The translations under genes were made by a program, and so were the position numbers. From Sphaerosporella brunnea (Eukaryota; Ascomycota; Pezizomycetes; Pezizales; Pyronemataceae), in contig VXIS01000167.1 of the NCBI GenBank assembly GCA_008704415.1, positions 36,766-100,765 on the forward strand: 64,000 bases of DNA. The letters run 5' to 3'. Position 1 is the stretch's first letter; each line of letters begins with the position of its first letter. The notes under the pieces were generated by a model, which made no database searches, was not told the DNA's origin, and worked only from the letters and a program-made list of their open reading frames with translations. This document shows, one piece after another, positions 21,579 to 32,881 of the stretch.

Positions 21579-22514
21579 ATGCCGCGCGCTGAAGTCGGCA
21601 CCACCAAGCACCTCGCCAACAAAATGAAAGCCAAAGGCCTCCAGCGCCTGCGGTGGTACTGCCAAGTATGCGAGCGGCAAATGCGCGATGAGAACGGGTT
21701 CAAATGCCACACGTCGTCAGAATCGCATATCCGGCAGATGCTTCTGGTGGGGGAGGATCCCAAGAAGTTCATCGAGCAGTACAGCGCACAGTTCAAGCGG
21801 GACTTCTTGACGCTGCTCCGGACGAGTCACGGCGAAAAGAAAATCGATGCGAATCGCTTCTACCAGGAGTACATCGCGAACAAGGAACACGTACACATGA
21901 ACTCGACCAAGTGGGTCACGCTGAGCGAGTTCACGAAGCATCTGGGAAGAGAGGGAATTTGTAGAGTTGAGGAGGGCGAGAAAGGCGGTCTTATGATCCA
22001 GTGGATCGATAATTCCCCCGATGCTTTGAAGAGACAGGAGTTTTTGAAGAAGAAGGAACGTATGGAGCGAGGCGATGAGATTAGGGAGCGGCGCGCAATC
22101 GAAGAGATGGTGGAACGCGCGGAGGCGCAAAGGAAGCTCCAGGAGGATGATAGGCCGAAGGAACTGGTGAGAGAGGAGGGTGAGAAGGTCGTATTAGAGT
22201 TTGGGAAGAAGAGGGAGGCGAGTCCTAAGGCGGAGGCCGAGAAGAGCGATGAAGCCAAGGCTGGAGAGGAGGAGAAGGATGCAGCACCAGCATCAGTACC
22301 TGCACCCGCCAAGGTCGCCATGAAGATGGAGGTGAAGCCGAAAAAGAATGTGTTTGCCTCGATGGGAAAGAAGGATAAGGAAAAGGACAAAGAAAAGAAA
22401 CCGGAGTTGAAGAGGCCTATGAGTGAGGCAGAGAGGATCATGAAGGAGGAGATGGAGAGGAATAAGTTGAAGAATGCTGGATCTCCAGGATTCAAACGGC
22501 AGAGGGTTGCTTGA
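21579..22514 (+). CDS. KIN17-like DNA/RNA-binding zinc-finger protein
   Basis: A single exon encodes 311 aa from the ATG at 21579, chosen because the family begins MPRAEVGT; the frame extends 36 codons upstream without family features. A C2H2-type zinc finger is at residues 28-50 (C28, C31, H44, H50; WYCQVCERQMRDENG). A KIN17 winged-helix domain follows to about residue 160 (FYQEYIANKEHVHMNSTKWV, then IQWIDNSPDALKRQEFLKKK). The remainder is a charged Lys/Glu-rich tail with the segment KKNVFASM. Human KIN17 and yeast Rts2 bind curved DNA and RNA and are linked to DNA replication, repair and splicing. The C-terminal KOW domain of animal KIN17 is absent, as in the short fungal forms. Confidence 0.92.
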   Translation: MPRAEVGTTKHLANKMKAKGLQRLRWYCQVCERQMRDENGFKCHTSSESHIRQMLLVGEDPKKFIEQYSAQFKRDFLTLLRTSHGEKKIDANRFYQEYIANKEHVHMNSTKWVTLSEFTKHLGREGICRVEEGEKGGLMIQWIDNSPDALKRQEFLKKKERMERGDEIRERRAIEEMVERAEAQRKLQEDDRPKELVREEGEKVVLEFGKKREASPKAEAEKSDEAKAGEEEKDAAPASVPAPAKVAMKMEVKPKKNVFASMGKKDKEKDKEKKPELKRPMSEAERIMKEEMERNKLKNAGSPGFKRQRVA

Positions 22515-22718
22515 TAGTTTTCTGTTATATTTGAGATTGGGAGTTCTGTAGCTTGATCATTATGGGTTGTCTGAACTGCAAATTCGATTGGTTTCTGATG
22601 TTGAAAGCTACGTCGTCAGAAACGGCAACCTCCGTTCTGCAGACCTTGGTAACACAAGGTAGCACAAAAAAGTTGCCCCACTACGTGCTGCTCTCCACGA
22701 CGTCGACTTCTCCGAAAG

Positions 22719-23588
22719 ATGGGCTTCATCTATCCCGGCCGCGACAAGTATGGCCGCACCGTCGGAAAGCGCACACGGTCCGCACCGCGAGCTCGCGGCG
22801 GAAAACGCCGTCCAATCCCCCCGGTCACCAAGCCTTCCTCTGCCTCCTCCTCCTCCTCGTCGTCGTCGTCGTCGTCCTCGTCGCGGCGGCAGTCAACAAC
22901 TCCATCGGCGACGGCACGGTCAAACTTTCTGATGCCCGCATTCCCTCCGCTGCCCAAATCAAAGCTAGACACGCTACCCACAGAGTTACTCCAAGAGATA
23001 TTTCTGTTTTCTCTAAACCCGTCGCTTCCGGCGGCGTCAAGGGCGCTGTCTACAACCCTTACCGGCCCGCACCTCCGCCGCAGATACCTGCACGAACACC
23101 GCCACTCCGCGCCCGACCTGAGTAGAGCGTTTAAGGCCCGCTTCTTCACAGTCGAGTTTTTGGCGGACTACGAGAGGCTCTTTTCCCGGCTGGAGGCGGA
23201 AGGCACTTGGATTCCGCTCAGGCTGCTGTACGAGGATGCCGGCGGCGCGTTAATGGAGGCGCTGATGGAGCGCGGCGCGAAGTGGGAACCAGAGGCATAC
23301 GATTCCGTGCTGGAGGGCCTGAGGGAGGCGCTGAGGGAACAGCGGGAGAGTGTGGTGCAGGTGGCTTTGAGAGATGAGGGCGTGGCGGTTGATACCGCGT
23401 GTTTGAGAGTTGCACTGGAGAATGGATGTGGAAAGCCTGTGTTGGAGGTGCTGGCTGGGAGAGGGGCGGATGTGGGTGATGTGGGCGTTTGGAAGGCCGC
23501 ACTGGCGAGAGATAATGAGCTGGTGGAGTGGTTGTTTACGAAGGCTACACCGCCGGGAGAGGTGCTGGGGCAGCTTATGGGGAGGTAA
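22719..23588 (+). CDS. F-box protein
   Basis: A single exon encodes 289 aa from the first ATG. A basic N-terminus and a 13-residue Ser run (about residues 43-55) are followed by an F-box at about 83-120 (LDTLPTELLQEIFLFSLNPS). The rest is helical. Residues 170-285 show weakly repeated units in which a Leu-rich helix is followed by a short loop (LMEALMERGAKWEPEAYDS, then VLEVLAGRGADVGD), somewhat like degenerate ankyrin repeats. The expected role is substrate selection in an SCF ubiquitin ligase through Skp1 binding to the F-box; the substrate is unknown. The Ser run arises from a TCC/TCG repeat in the DNA. Confidence 0.8.
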   Translation: MGFIYPGRDKYGRTVGKRTRSAPRARGGKRRPIPPVTKPSSASSSSSSSSSSSSSRRQSTTPSATARSNFLMPAFPPLPKSKLDTLPTELLQEIFLFSLNPSLPAASRALSTTLTGPHLRRRYLHEHRHSAPDLSRAFKARFFTVEFLADYERLFSRLEAEGTWIPLRLLYEDAGGALMEALMERGAKWEPEAYDSVLEGLREALREQRESVVQVALRDEGVAVDTACLRVALENGCGKPVLEVLAGRGADVGDVGVWKAALARDNELVEWLFTKATPPGEVLGQLMGR

Positions 23589-23863
23589 TAGGCGCATTGC
23601 TTTGCTTAGGGCGTTGTTATGGGCATTGGTTTACTCCGGATACGGCGTTTGTATTATCACAAGGGTATTGATGCGTACGCATACCACTCTCTGCGGTCTA
23701 GGTGGTGTTTTCTCACTGGAGAATCATCAGAGAGACCAGGCCAGGCGGAAAGAAAATATTTCCTTCTCGGCGAACCACATCAGCGCTTCCAGTGCGAATG
23801 GCCAATTCATCAATCCAGGTTTGTCTGGTATCCATGTTTGGTCTCATAGCGCCAACCACAATG

Positions 23864-24528
23864 TCAGCCCCTCCCACCCGGACCTCCTCCTCTTCGCCAC
23901 CGGCTCGGAAGCAGCTAGTAACAACGCTCCCCCAGTACCCGTCAAACATCAAAGTAATTCTCTCACCGACCGCCACCCGTTTCCTCTCCCCCTCTGATCT
24001 GAGCTCCATCTCCGCCTTCGCAAAGGTCTACACCAACGACGATGAATGGGCGCAGCCCTGAAGCCGCGGCGATCCCGTGCTCCACGTCGAGCTGAGGAAG
24101 CGGGCGGATATGTCACTCATTGCCTCGCTGAGTGCGAACTCGCTTGCGGGTATGGCCGGCGGGTTTTGTTTCGGGCTGGGTCTGAGTGTGGTCAGGGCGT
24201 GGGATACAGCGGCGGCGGTTGGGGACCGCGGGGCCATGGGCGTCGCGAAGCTGGTGGCGAGTAGGGTTGGGAAGATGATATTGGTTGCTCCGGCGATGAA
24301 TACGCAGATTGTATCTGCACCCGGCTACGGAGGAGCATTTGGAGAAGCCGGGGAGATGGAGCTGGGTTAAGGTGTTGAAGCCCGTGGAGAAGATGCTTGC
24401 GTGTGGAGATTTGGGGGGTCGGTGGGATGATGGAGGTGCCGGACATTGTGGACAATGTTCTTGAGGTTTTGGGGGATCAGGGCAATGGGGACAGTGGAGC
24501 AACATCATTAGCCCGCTTAAAGCTGTAA
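23864..24528 (+). pseudogene. Phosphopantothenoylcysteine decarboxylase (Hal3/CAB3-like) pseudogene
   Basis: Blocks of the flavoprotein decarboxylase family follow in the correct order but in changing frames. HPDLLLFATGSEAAS near 23870 is the FMN-binding start. A frame change leads to IKVILSPTATRFL and VYTNDDEWAQP. A TGA at about 24059 interrupts that frame before DPVLHVELRKRADMSLIA and ILVAPAMNT. Another shift leads to LHPATEEHLEKPG and VKVLKPVEKMLACGDLG, and a third to VGGMMEVPDIVDNVLEVLG and the end. At least three frameshifts and one stop make it non-functional, and none can be removed by a plausible intron. The active enzyme makes 4'-phosphopantetheine for coenzyme A and is essential, so an intact copy should exist elsewhere. 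Confidence 0.8.
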
Positions 24529-25904
24529 GTATTGCTGTTTGTTCCTTAGAATAGGTATCATAGTGCTCCATCTTGCACTAAGACAAGCTACCAAACCACC
24601 AATCCAGGGAGCCGTCAGTCAAACGTAAGTAGTTCCAGAATTTGCCAAATTTCCGGCAGTATATAGAGTGGAGTACAAACCATGGCCACGAATCGAGAAT
24701 GCCCATATTCGAGGATTCTTCAGCCATGTAAAATTATTTTTACTGCTCCCAACCACTTGCTACCGTAAACTCATCGTCGTCCCGTTGCAGCAGCGATCGC
24801 CAAAAGTATAGCTGGTCCCGTGGTGTCCAGTGCTGTCAATAGCCAGCCGGGCGCCGGGCAGCGAAGGTTGAGAAGATCAGAGCAGCAAAGGTGCCCTGTA
24901 CATGGTCCAGAAAAAGAGCAGGCGGCTTTGGGGACAAGCTATCGCAGCAGGGTCCTGCTGCTTCACCCGGCATCACTCGAAGCCAATCAGGCCGTGTTTG
25001 CAAGCGAGCTCGGCGCATTATCGATAGATACATGGAACAGGCTGCAAAAAATAGAGGAGATGGACAACTGGGTGTTTTGTATCCTGCATGGATGAAGCCG
25101 CATTCTTTCACGTTCTGAGTAGGGCAGGGGCCGACAATCATTCCCGATCAATGCCCCATCATGCCCTTGCGTGCGCTTATAGGGTGGCGGTCGCAAATGA
25201 TGTTCTGGACTGCTACATCTGGAGTGCAAATAGGTATCCTGCTTCCCAAAAGGTCTCACGCCAGCCAGTCGAGCCGTTTCGAGGACTTCCTCCGATGGTA
25301 CTCTGCTGCTGTCGAGAGCCGAAGCTGGCCGCGCGCGAGAGTATGTACAGTAAGTACACCTGCTTTGTACGACCTATTTTTAGTAGTCAGCCAATGGGGT
25401 GCTCCAGTCCCTAACCGCCATCACCAGTGGATTCTTGGCAGCTTTTGCTCGCTCCCCGCAGCGACGAACCGTCTGCAGCTGGATTCAGAAGACGGGAAAC
25501 ATGAGACGGAAAGCCCCTGGGCCAGCACGACTAGGTCAGGCGTCGGGCGGCAGCGAGATCCCGCCACGGCATTCCTGCATGGCGCATAAGGAGAATTTCA
25601 GACCCGCACATGCGCAAGTAATGGCGGGGTCGTGGTATAAAAGCACTGGTAATCCGCGTCGTCCGGATTATTTATTCTCCATCACTGTCGCTGTTGCTGT
25701 TTCCTTCAGTAGCTTTTTCCTACATCTCATTTTCTTTTTTCCCTTGTCTCCATTCTCTTGTCTAGAAGACACTCGTTTTTTTCTTCTAGTTTCGGTGTCA
25801 ATATTATCATTTTTTCGCCAGTTACACTCTTTACGAACGCTAGATCGTTCGTTCGCTCACTTTGCTGTCCGGACAAGCACTCTTTCTTCTTCAATTGAAA
25901 CATT
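24529..25904. other. Upstream region of the GPI wall-protein gene
   Basis: No supported gene in 1.4 kb. The last ~270 bp look like a strong promoter and leader: a TATA box at 25636 and then about 190 bp of pyrimidine-rich sequence up to the start codon. A longer frame reads through this region into the gene but uses the wrong frame for its first exon. Confidence 0.5.
25636..25642 (+). promoter_or_regulatory. TATA box of the GPI wall-protein gene
   Basis: TATAAAA stands 263 bp before the start codon and is followed by a CT-rich leader, an arrangement common in highly expressed fungal genes. Confidence 0.6.
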
Positions 25905-28900
25905 ATGCGTCACTCGATCTTTGCGATGGCGGCCTTTGCGGCCTCGGCCTTCGCCCTTCCCAAGCACGGCGCTAGCTATAGCAACAACGCCGACACCTAC
26001 GGTGGAGGCAACTATGGTGGCGGCAACTACGGTGGTGGAAACTACGGGAACAGTCATGGTGGCGGAAACTATGGCGGCGGAAACAACGGTGGTGGAATGC
26101 CCTTCAGTACGTAGCTTTTCTCCATTAACTCTTTATACCAGACTAACATTTGCAGGCAACTCGAGTTCTACAGCAATTGAGGCTACTACCTCTCCAGCTG
26201 CACCCGGTGGCTATGTCCCCAGTGATGCTCTCACATCGCTGCCATTGAGCGTGGTCCCCACTACCGGATATGGCGGTTCTGACGGAGGTGCTTCGACAAC
26301 TGATGTTCCTGCCGAGAGCACTCCTACTCCTGACCGCACCACTGGCGTCCCTACTGAGGGCACTGCTCCGCCTTATGGAACTGATACGCCGGGCGGTACC
26401 TCTCCTGCTGAGACTACTGGAACTCCTGCCGAAACCACTGGAACGCCCGCTGGATCTACCGGCTCTCCAGCTGAATCTACTGGCTCTCCTACCGATACCA
26501 CAACTGGAACTCCTGCAAGCAACACTGGCTACGTTCCCATCGTTTCCGCTCCTACTCCTACCTCGGGTGAGGAAGTGGCCACTACCGTTGTCTCGTGCAC
26601 CTTTACCGATATTGGAAGCACTGGCCTGGTGACGAAGACCACAGAGGTCACTAAGGAGATCCCGGCCACGGCTACTTCGCAAACCTTCACTATCAGTCTC
26701 ACTGAGACCGTCACTGTTTGCACGGTTTGCGGAGACAAGCCTACCACTGTCACTTTGACCGTACCTGCCCTGGAGACTGCATCGACTACTTCGGATGTTC
26801 CTGCTGGAACTACTGGTACTCCCGCTGAGAGCACCGGTCCCTCCTACGGAACTGATACTCCCGTTGGTACCACTGGCACTGCTGCCGAGACCACCGGAGC
26901 TTCGACCACTGACGGCCCTGCATCCGAGACCACTGGTACTCCGGCCGATAACACCGGCTATGTTCCCATTGTTTCGGCTCCTGTCCCCACCTCTGGCGAG
27001 GCGGTCATCACCACCGTGGTTTCTTGCACTTTCACCGACATTGGTGACAATGGTCTCACCACCAAGACTACGGAAGTTACCAAGGAGATCCCGGCCACTG
27101 CTTCCACTCAGACCTTTACCATCAGCTTGACTGAGACCATCACCGAGTGCACTGTGTGCGGTGATAAGCCCACGACCGTCACTCTGAGCGTTCCTGTGAC
27201 TACCCCGGCTTCAGATGTACCTGCGACTCCTACTGGTGATTACGGTGCTACTACCACTGGCAGCCCTTCTGGAGATGTTCCTGCGACTTCAACTTCCAAC
27301 ACGCCCCAGGACATCACGACTACCATTCCTGCTGTTGAGGTCCCCACTGCTACTTCTGGCGAGGCCGTTTACACCACTGTGATCAAGACCACCTACGTCG
27401 ATGTCTGCCCCACTGGTCTCACTACCAAGTCTGTTGACATCACCAAGGAGGTCCCTTCAACCGTCAGTTCCACCATCTCAATCCCCATGACTGAGACCTC
27501 TGTGCTCTGCACTTCCGGCTGTGGCGCCTCTCCCACAACCGTGGTTGTCACTGTTCCCGCCTCGTACGAGACCACCACTATCAAGGCTACTGAGTCCACT
27601 GCTCCCGGTGCCACGGAGACCTCTCCGGCTGGTGATGTGCCTGCTACCTCGACTGATGTCTCTGCTACATCCACTGCCGATGTTCCCGCTGATGTCACTA
27701 CCACCATTCCTGCCGTCGAGGTCCCTACCGCGACGTCTGGTGAGGCTGTCTACACTACTGCCATCAAGACTACCTACGTCGACGTTTGCCCCACCGGATT
27801 CACCACCAAAACAGTGGATGTCACCAAAGAAGTGCCCTCGACCGTGAGCTCGACCATCACAATTCCCATGACTGAAACTTCCATCCTCTGCTCGACTGGA
27901 TGCGGTGCCTCTCCCACTACTGTCGTTGTCACTGTTCCAGCCTCGTATGAGACGACCACCATCAAGGCTGTGCCTTCGACCAAGTCCACCAAGCCTGGCA
28001 AGCCCACTGGCACACCGAAGGCCACTACTCCTAGAGCGACTGAGACTGCTCCTGCCACTGAGACTGCGACTCAACCCAATTACGGCTCTCCCTCTTCGGA
28101 CGCCCCGGCAGACGTCACCAGCACTGTTCCAGTCATCAACGTTCCCACTGCTACTTCTGGTGAAGCAGTCTACACCACAGTGATCAAAACTACCTACGTC
28201 GATGTCTGCCCTACCGGATTCACCACCAAGACCGTTGATGTCACGAAGGAGGTTCCATCGACCATCAGCTCTACCATCACGGTCCCCATGACGGAGACGT
28301 CGATCCTATGCTCGACTGGTTGCGGTGCCTCCCCTACCACTGTGGTTGTCACTGTTCCCGCCTCGTACGAGACCACCACCATCAAGGCTACCGCTACAAC
28401 CCCGGCTCCAGCTGAAGCCACGACCGCCTATGAGACCGTCACCGTCACTCGGCCCCCTGTTTCTCTTCCCCCCACTACCTCTGGTGAGGCTGTTGTGACC
28501 ACCGTAATCACCAAGGAATACGTGACTATTTACCCTTCCGGCCTCTCAACCGCCACCACTCATGTCACCGCAGAAGTGCCAGCTACCTACACTGACACCC
28601 TCTCTGTGATCATGACTGAGACCCAGACGGTGTGCAGCAACTGCGGACCTGGCGGTTCACCTACCACTGTCACGCTCACTGTTCCTGCCTACGAAACCGC
28701 CGTGGTCACTTCGGAGCTGCAGTTCGTGACCCGTTCGGAGACTATCTACACCACCATTGTGCGGACCGTCACCAACACTGCCGGTCAGGAGACGCAGGAG
28801 ACCGCCACCGAGACCCTTGTCACCGCGACCCGCTACCAGCCGATCACTGAGGCGACCACCTTGACCGTAACTGCCACCTCTGGTTCCGGAGCCACCGAAA

Positions 28901-29415
28901 CCATCGTTTCTATCCCTGGCTACAATGTCATCACCGCCTCCTCGCCAACCGATTACGAGGTGGTCACTAAGACCGTCTTCCCGACCACCACCTCAGCAGT
29001 CGAGAGCCCGGCGGCTATCACAACAACCTGCACCTACGCCACCCCTGGCAGCACCGCTATCGAGACCAAGACTGTCACCATCACTGCTGGTGAGGGCGCA
29101 GTCGGTTACACGACCAAGACAGAGTCCTGCACCGTTTGCGGACCTTCGCAAACTGCGATTACCTACACCGTTCCGGTCGTTACCGCCACCGTCCAGTTCA
29201 CGCCGACCACTTTGTACCCCACTGCCAGTGCGTCTTCGGGACTGTCGGGCTTGAACTCTGGCAACGGCACCGCGCCTGGGAGGTACTCCAGCCCTGTAGC
29301 AAAGGCTCAGGCTATGAGTGTTGAGGAGAGTTATACTGGTGCCGCGTCGAGGGTGGGAGGAGGCTTTGCGGCGATTGTTGTGGGAGGTGTTGTTGCCGGT
29401 GTGTTGATGTTTTGA
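25905..29415 (+). CDS. GPI-anchored, Thr/Ser-rich modular cell-wall protein
   Basis: Two exons, 25905..26106 and 26156..29415 (1153 aa), with a 49-bp intron (donor GTACGT, branch GACTAAC). A signal peptide (MRHSIFAMAAFAASAFA) is followed by a Gly/Asn/Tyr-rich stretch of GGGNY units at about residues 32-62. The bulk is Thr/Ser/Pro/Val-rich and built of seven related modules, each starting TSGEA or a variant and ending with paired Cys and PTTVTVTVP-like sequence. The C-terminus has a small-residue site (SNGTAP-like region, then GAASRVGGG) followed by a hydrophobic tail with no basic end, fitting a GPI anchor signal. Dense Thr/Ser predicts heavy O-mannosylation. The architecture fits a structural wall protein or adhesin; no ligand or enzymatic domain is visible. 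Confidence 0.85.
26560..29210 (+). repeat. Seven repeated protein modules in the wall-protein gene
   Basis: Approximate starts of the modules are 26560, 26988, 27352, 27736, 28156, 28480 and 29005. Modules 1 and 2 are close to each other (VSCTFTDIG, CTVCGDKPTTVTL). Modules 3, 4 and 5 are nearly identical (TTYVDVCPTG, CGASPTTVVVTVPASYETTT). Module 6 is diverged (YVTIYPSGLST, NCGPGGSPTTVTL) and module 7 most so (CTYATPGST, CTVCGPSQTAI). Low-complexity TP/ES-rich linkers of varying length separate them. Near-identity at DNA level among modules 3-5 suggests recent duplication or gene conversion. Confidence 0.85.
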
Positions 29416-29653
29416 TTTAGGATTAGGACCTGTATGATTAGGCCAGGTTTGTTCTTATTTTTTTGGATGGTTTGGTGCATTTATGGATATCATACGCAGC
29501 GTTTTTTTTTTTTTTTTTTGGTAATGTATTTTGCTTATTTTTTTTGCTTTCGCTTTCGGGATTGCGAATATATATAGGAGATAGGAAATAGGAAATAGGA
29601 AACAAAAGTGTTGAAGTTTGGAGGGCCACAGGTTGCTGTTGGTGATATTGCGA

Positions 29654-29757
29654 TTTTTTGAGAATCGACCTACTCCGTCTGTTTGGCGTGCCACTGCTGT
29701 ATTTCAATATCATTGGAAAGCCTTCAAAAACACAAGAATCAAAATTCTATTCAGGTT
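29654..29757 (+). repeat. Dispersed repeat, copy B
   Basis: This plus-strand stretch aligns with the minus strand of 12394-12507 over about 105 bp. Shared blocks are TTTTTTGAG, TCGACCTACTC, CTGTTTGGCG and TTTCAATATCAT. Copy B lacks several bases found in copy A. The full length and family are unknown. Confidence 0.65.
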
Positions 29758-31287
29758 GATATCATCAGGTTACGGGCCTCCACACCATAACAGCGACCTG
29801 ACCATAATTCTACGTCAGCACGCTACCAAACGACCGCAAATTCCACAAATTCTGTAGGTTGACCTACCGCTAGGTCCCGGAAAGAAATTCAGGAGGCTGT
29901 ACCTGTCGATATTTTGATCTGTCGGCCCAGCGTCATGAGTTCACAGTTTGACGTGGTTCGAGTGCTGAGCAGTGACGCTTTTGATTGCTCCCCTCACCAC
30001 CTTTCCACGACTCAACAGCCTGTGGTACTTTGTAACATTGAGGTATCCTTCAACCCGTTCACCGGCGATGCGAAAACCAACAATACCATAATCCGAAAGC
30101 ACACACACATTGCGAGCAGGTTTTCCGACGGGGTGTAGGGATGGTAGGTACCTCCTAAACACCCCGTCGAACGTTGTTTCTTCAGCAAACACAGGTATTA
30201 CAAACACACCCACTGAACCCTTTCCTTATTCACTACTCACTGACATTGCACAGTCACAGTAGAACGTGTGTTGGACCATCGCATCCGTGATGCCCGCTGA
30301 AGGTTTTTCAAAGTCATGATGATCGCAATCTACGGATTAAAGCCTCGGCTTTGGATGGTAATGGGGGTTGGGGTGGAAGAGGTCGCAAGGAAGAAGCTAA
30401 GGGTTGTGGTGATGGGCGTCTGGATCATGGCTGGGCTGTGGTGGTGGTTGGAAAGAGGTTTTGTTGCTGATGGGTTGCTGGGTTGCTGGCTCTTCCTTCT
30501 TAAAGGAACACTGCAGCTGTGGTTTGTTGATTCGGTTGGATGCTGTTTAGCTGGTAGGTGCGTTTCGTGGGAGTCGGCCAGCCTGGGTATTGCTGCAATC
30601 CCTTTGAAAAAAAAACATCGCTCGCTCACATCACGTCCATCCTTGGCGGATATATGTAGTAGAGTACCAGAAACCATCGAAATACCCAAACAGAGCAGAA
30701 GTATTGTAGGGAGCATATTGTGGGGGAGCTCCGAGCTTCGGATACATGGGATGGGGTGAATAAACTCCAGGGCGGGATCTTCCTGTGGAGAATCCTGGTG
30801 CAAACGGTGAACAATTTTGTATGTACACCGGAATCACCGCCGGGGAGTATCACGGAAAACCCTGGCGTTCAAGAGAGTACATACCAAGGACTGACTTGTC
30901 ATAGTCGGTTCCGAGATTTTAAGGGTTGCATGTTGAACCCGACCTGCCTGGCAGATGGGCGTCGGGTATCTGTTACATATGGGCAACAAGCGGAGCCTTT
31001 CTTCGACCTGCAGTTTGGAGTTCGCAGTTGCCCCATGTGGTGCAGACGCATGGCTAGATCTTCGCCGAACAGACAGACCGAATGTTCCTGCCACGCACAG
31101 TCTCAACCTGGTTGGTGCTCACGGACGTTTAACAAATTGTACATACAGAAATCCACACCTCCCATTATATAGGACAAGTGAACCCACCAGATGGCCCGCT
31201 CAGCTCAGCTCAGCTTCGAGTGACCTCATACCTAGGCCGAACATAGTCCGTGCTTCCGGTTATCGACGCCCCCACACTTTTACATTA

Positions 31288-31428
31288 GGGCCGCTCAGAC
31301 GGGCGTTTTTGACTTGGATATCCGAATTTTCAACCGGCTGTTTATCGACGTCTGTAAGCCATTTGACGCCGAAACTGGCCTTAAATCCAGAAACGTCGAA
31401 AAAAATATAAACGCCTGTCTGAGCGCCC
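31288..31428. mobile_element. MITE-like element with TA target duplication
   Basis: A 141-bp segment has terminal inverted repeats. The left end begins GGGCCGCTCAGACGGGCGTT; the reverse complement of the right end begins GGGCGCTCAGACAGGCGTTT. They differ by one gap and one substitution over ~21 bases. It is flanked on each side by TA (31286-31287 and 31429-31430), the duplication made by Tc1/mariner-type transposases. The interior is AT-rich and non-coding, with a further weak inverted match (ATCGACGT / ACGTCGA). Size, inverted ends and TA flanks fit a non-autonomous element mobilised in trans. Confidence 0.65.
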
Positions 31429-32881
31429 TATTGTGCACCGGTGACGGTGAAGCACCAATGCATATGATATCCCGCAACGTTAAAGTCCCGGAGAAAGCTC
31501 GCCTGAAGGCTAGGCAATTTTTCCGTTTTGGCCATCAGGCTAAACCCCTCTGCCGTCACCTGTGCGAGTGAGAGGATATGAAGTCACAGATCAAGCTTTC
31601 CCTACGCCCACAATTCCGCTAACAACCCGTTGCAGGCGCACAAGCGGGTGGTTTGAGCATATAATGAACGGATATGTAGATAGTTTTTCAAGCTTGCGGG
31701 ATTTCCGGTTTTGATGCTAAGCTTCGGACTCGCTCTCGGACTTAAAGATGGCTTCCCGCACACAAAGCCCGGTGGCCATATTCGCACCCTTTTTGTTGAG
31801 TAGAATGCATAAAGGCCCAGAGTGCGGGGGGTTCCTACCCCGTTGCGTCTGCCGTCTGCATTGTGGCTGCAGCGAGAGTTCTGCGCTAGATATCACTGGC
31901 CGGTATGCAGTTTTTCTGCGGAAGCTCGGCTGTGCGGGTGGGTTTGCTGGGCGGCGTTAATTGGAGGGGGTGTCTATTGATAAGTCCGGCCGAACCTGGG
32001 CTAACAGCCGTTTGTTCCCCGCGTGCGATCGGCTGAATGGTCGGGGTCTCTACTCTGGAGCACAGTAGCGGCCGGGATGCACTTCGACGATGCGGGCTGC
32101 GTAAGTATGGCGAGACCGATTCCGTTTAACCGCTGGGTATCGGATCGGATCAAGCACTTGTGAGGCAGGTTGGGTGTGAGGACAGGTCATGGATGCGGCC
32201 GGTACAGATGGGGAGGAGCGGGGGCTGGGTTGTGCTGTCTCCGCTCCCGCATAGTCGGAATCGGCACCGAACAACAGCTCTCCTGCGATTCCGCAGCCGG
32301 TAGCGCCAGGGCAAATCGCTTATCGATCTCGGAGCCGGCGCCTAGGGACTGCCGCTGCTGCTGCTGCTACGTATGCACTCACTTACTGTACTTTGAGATG
32401 AGCTGCATCGAGAATTCTACTACGGCGCAGGCATGGTAGTATTCCACATACTATGGAGATGTGACAATTATAGCTATGTGCCTGAAGAATGAACTGACAG
32501 TGTCGGGCGTCAAGGCGTTTCCAATTATACTGGAAATCACGGCAGTTGTAACGAGTACCCCTTTCTTGGCGTTTCGCCGCTGTACCTGACACCACATTTG
32601 AGACCACAACTCTTCCCAGTCAACTGCGCAACCCCGGGTCAACTCAATACACTCCTTTTGAACTCGACAAGCCCGGCATACCCTCTTTTTGATTCCGGCA
32701 ATCCTCTCAACACAGTCTCTACGAGTTCGCCCACCAGACGCAGGTCGTCCCCCAAAATCCACGCTCGCTGCCCACTAAGGAACTTCGAAAAGCGACAACA
32801 TCCGCCCTTGACGGGTCGAGTTCCTCGCGCAATCCCCATAGCTCCGCAACTTAATCCGGTACCCGTTCTGTGGTCGCAACA

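Larger units (their letters stand above)
29416..32881. other. Gene-poor 3.5 kb region
   Basis: Between the wall-protein gene and PLS1 no supported gene is seen. The region holds a T-run near 29500, a dispersed repeat copy (29654-29757) and a MITE-like element (31288-31428). Frames at 30316-30837 overlap on both strands. One minus-strand frame there reads YSPHPMYPKLGAPPQYAPY and could be a small Pro/Tyr-rich exon, but without start or partner exons. The last few hundred bases form the PLS1 upstream region. Confidence 0.5.

Noticed and set aside
25399..25904. Very long open frame entering the wall-protein gene from upstream
   Set aside because: It is in the wrong frame for the first exon. The signal peptide at 25905, the TATA box and the intron at 26107 define the real start.
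30316..30837. Overlapping frames of 147 and 157 codons on opposite strands, plus a Pro/Tyr-rich 68-codon frame
   Set aside because: No domain, no splice partners and no preferred strand; left as unassigned.
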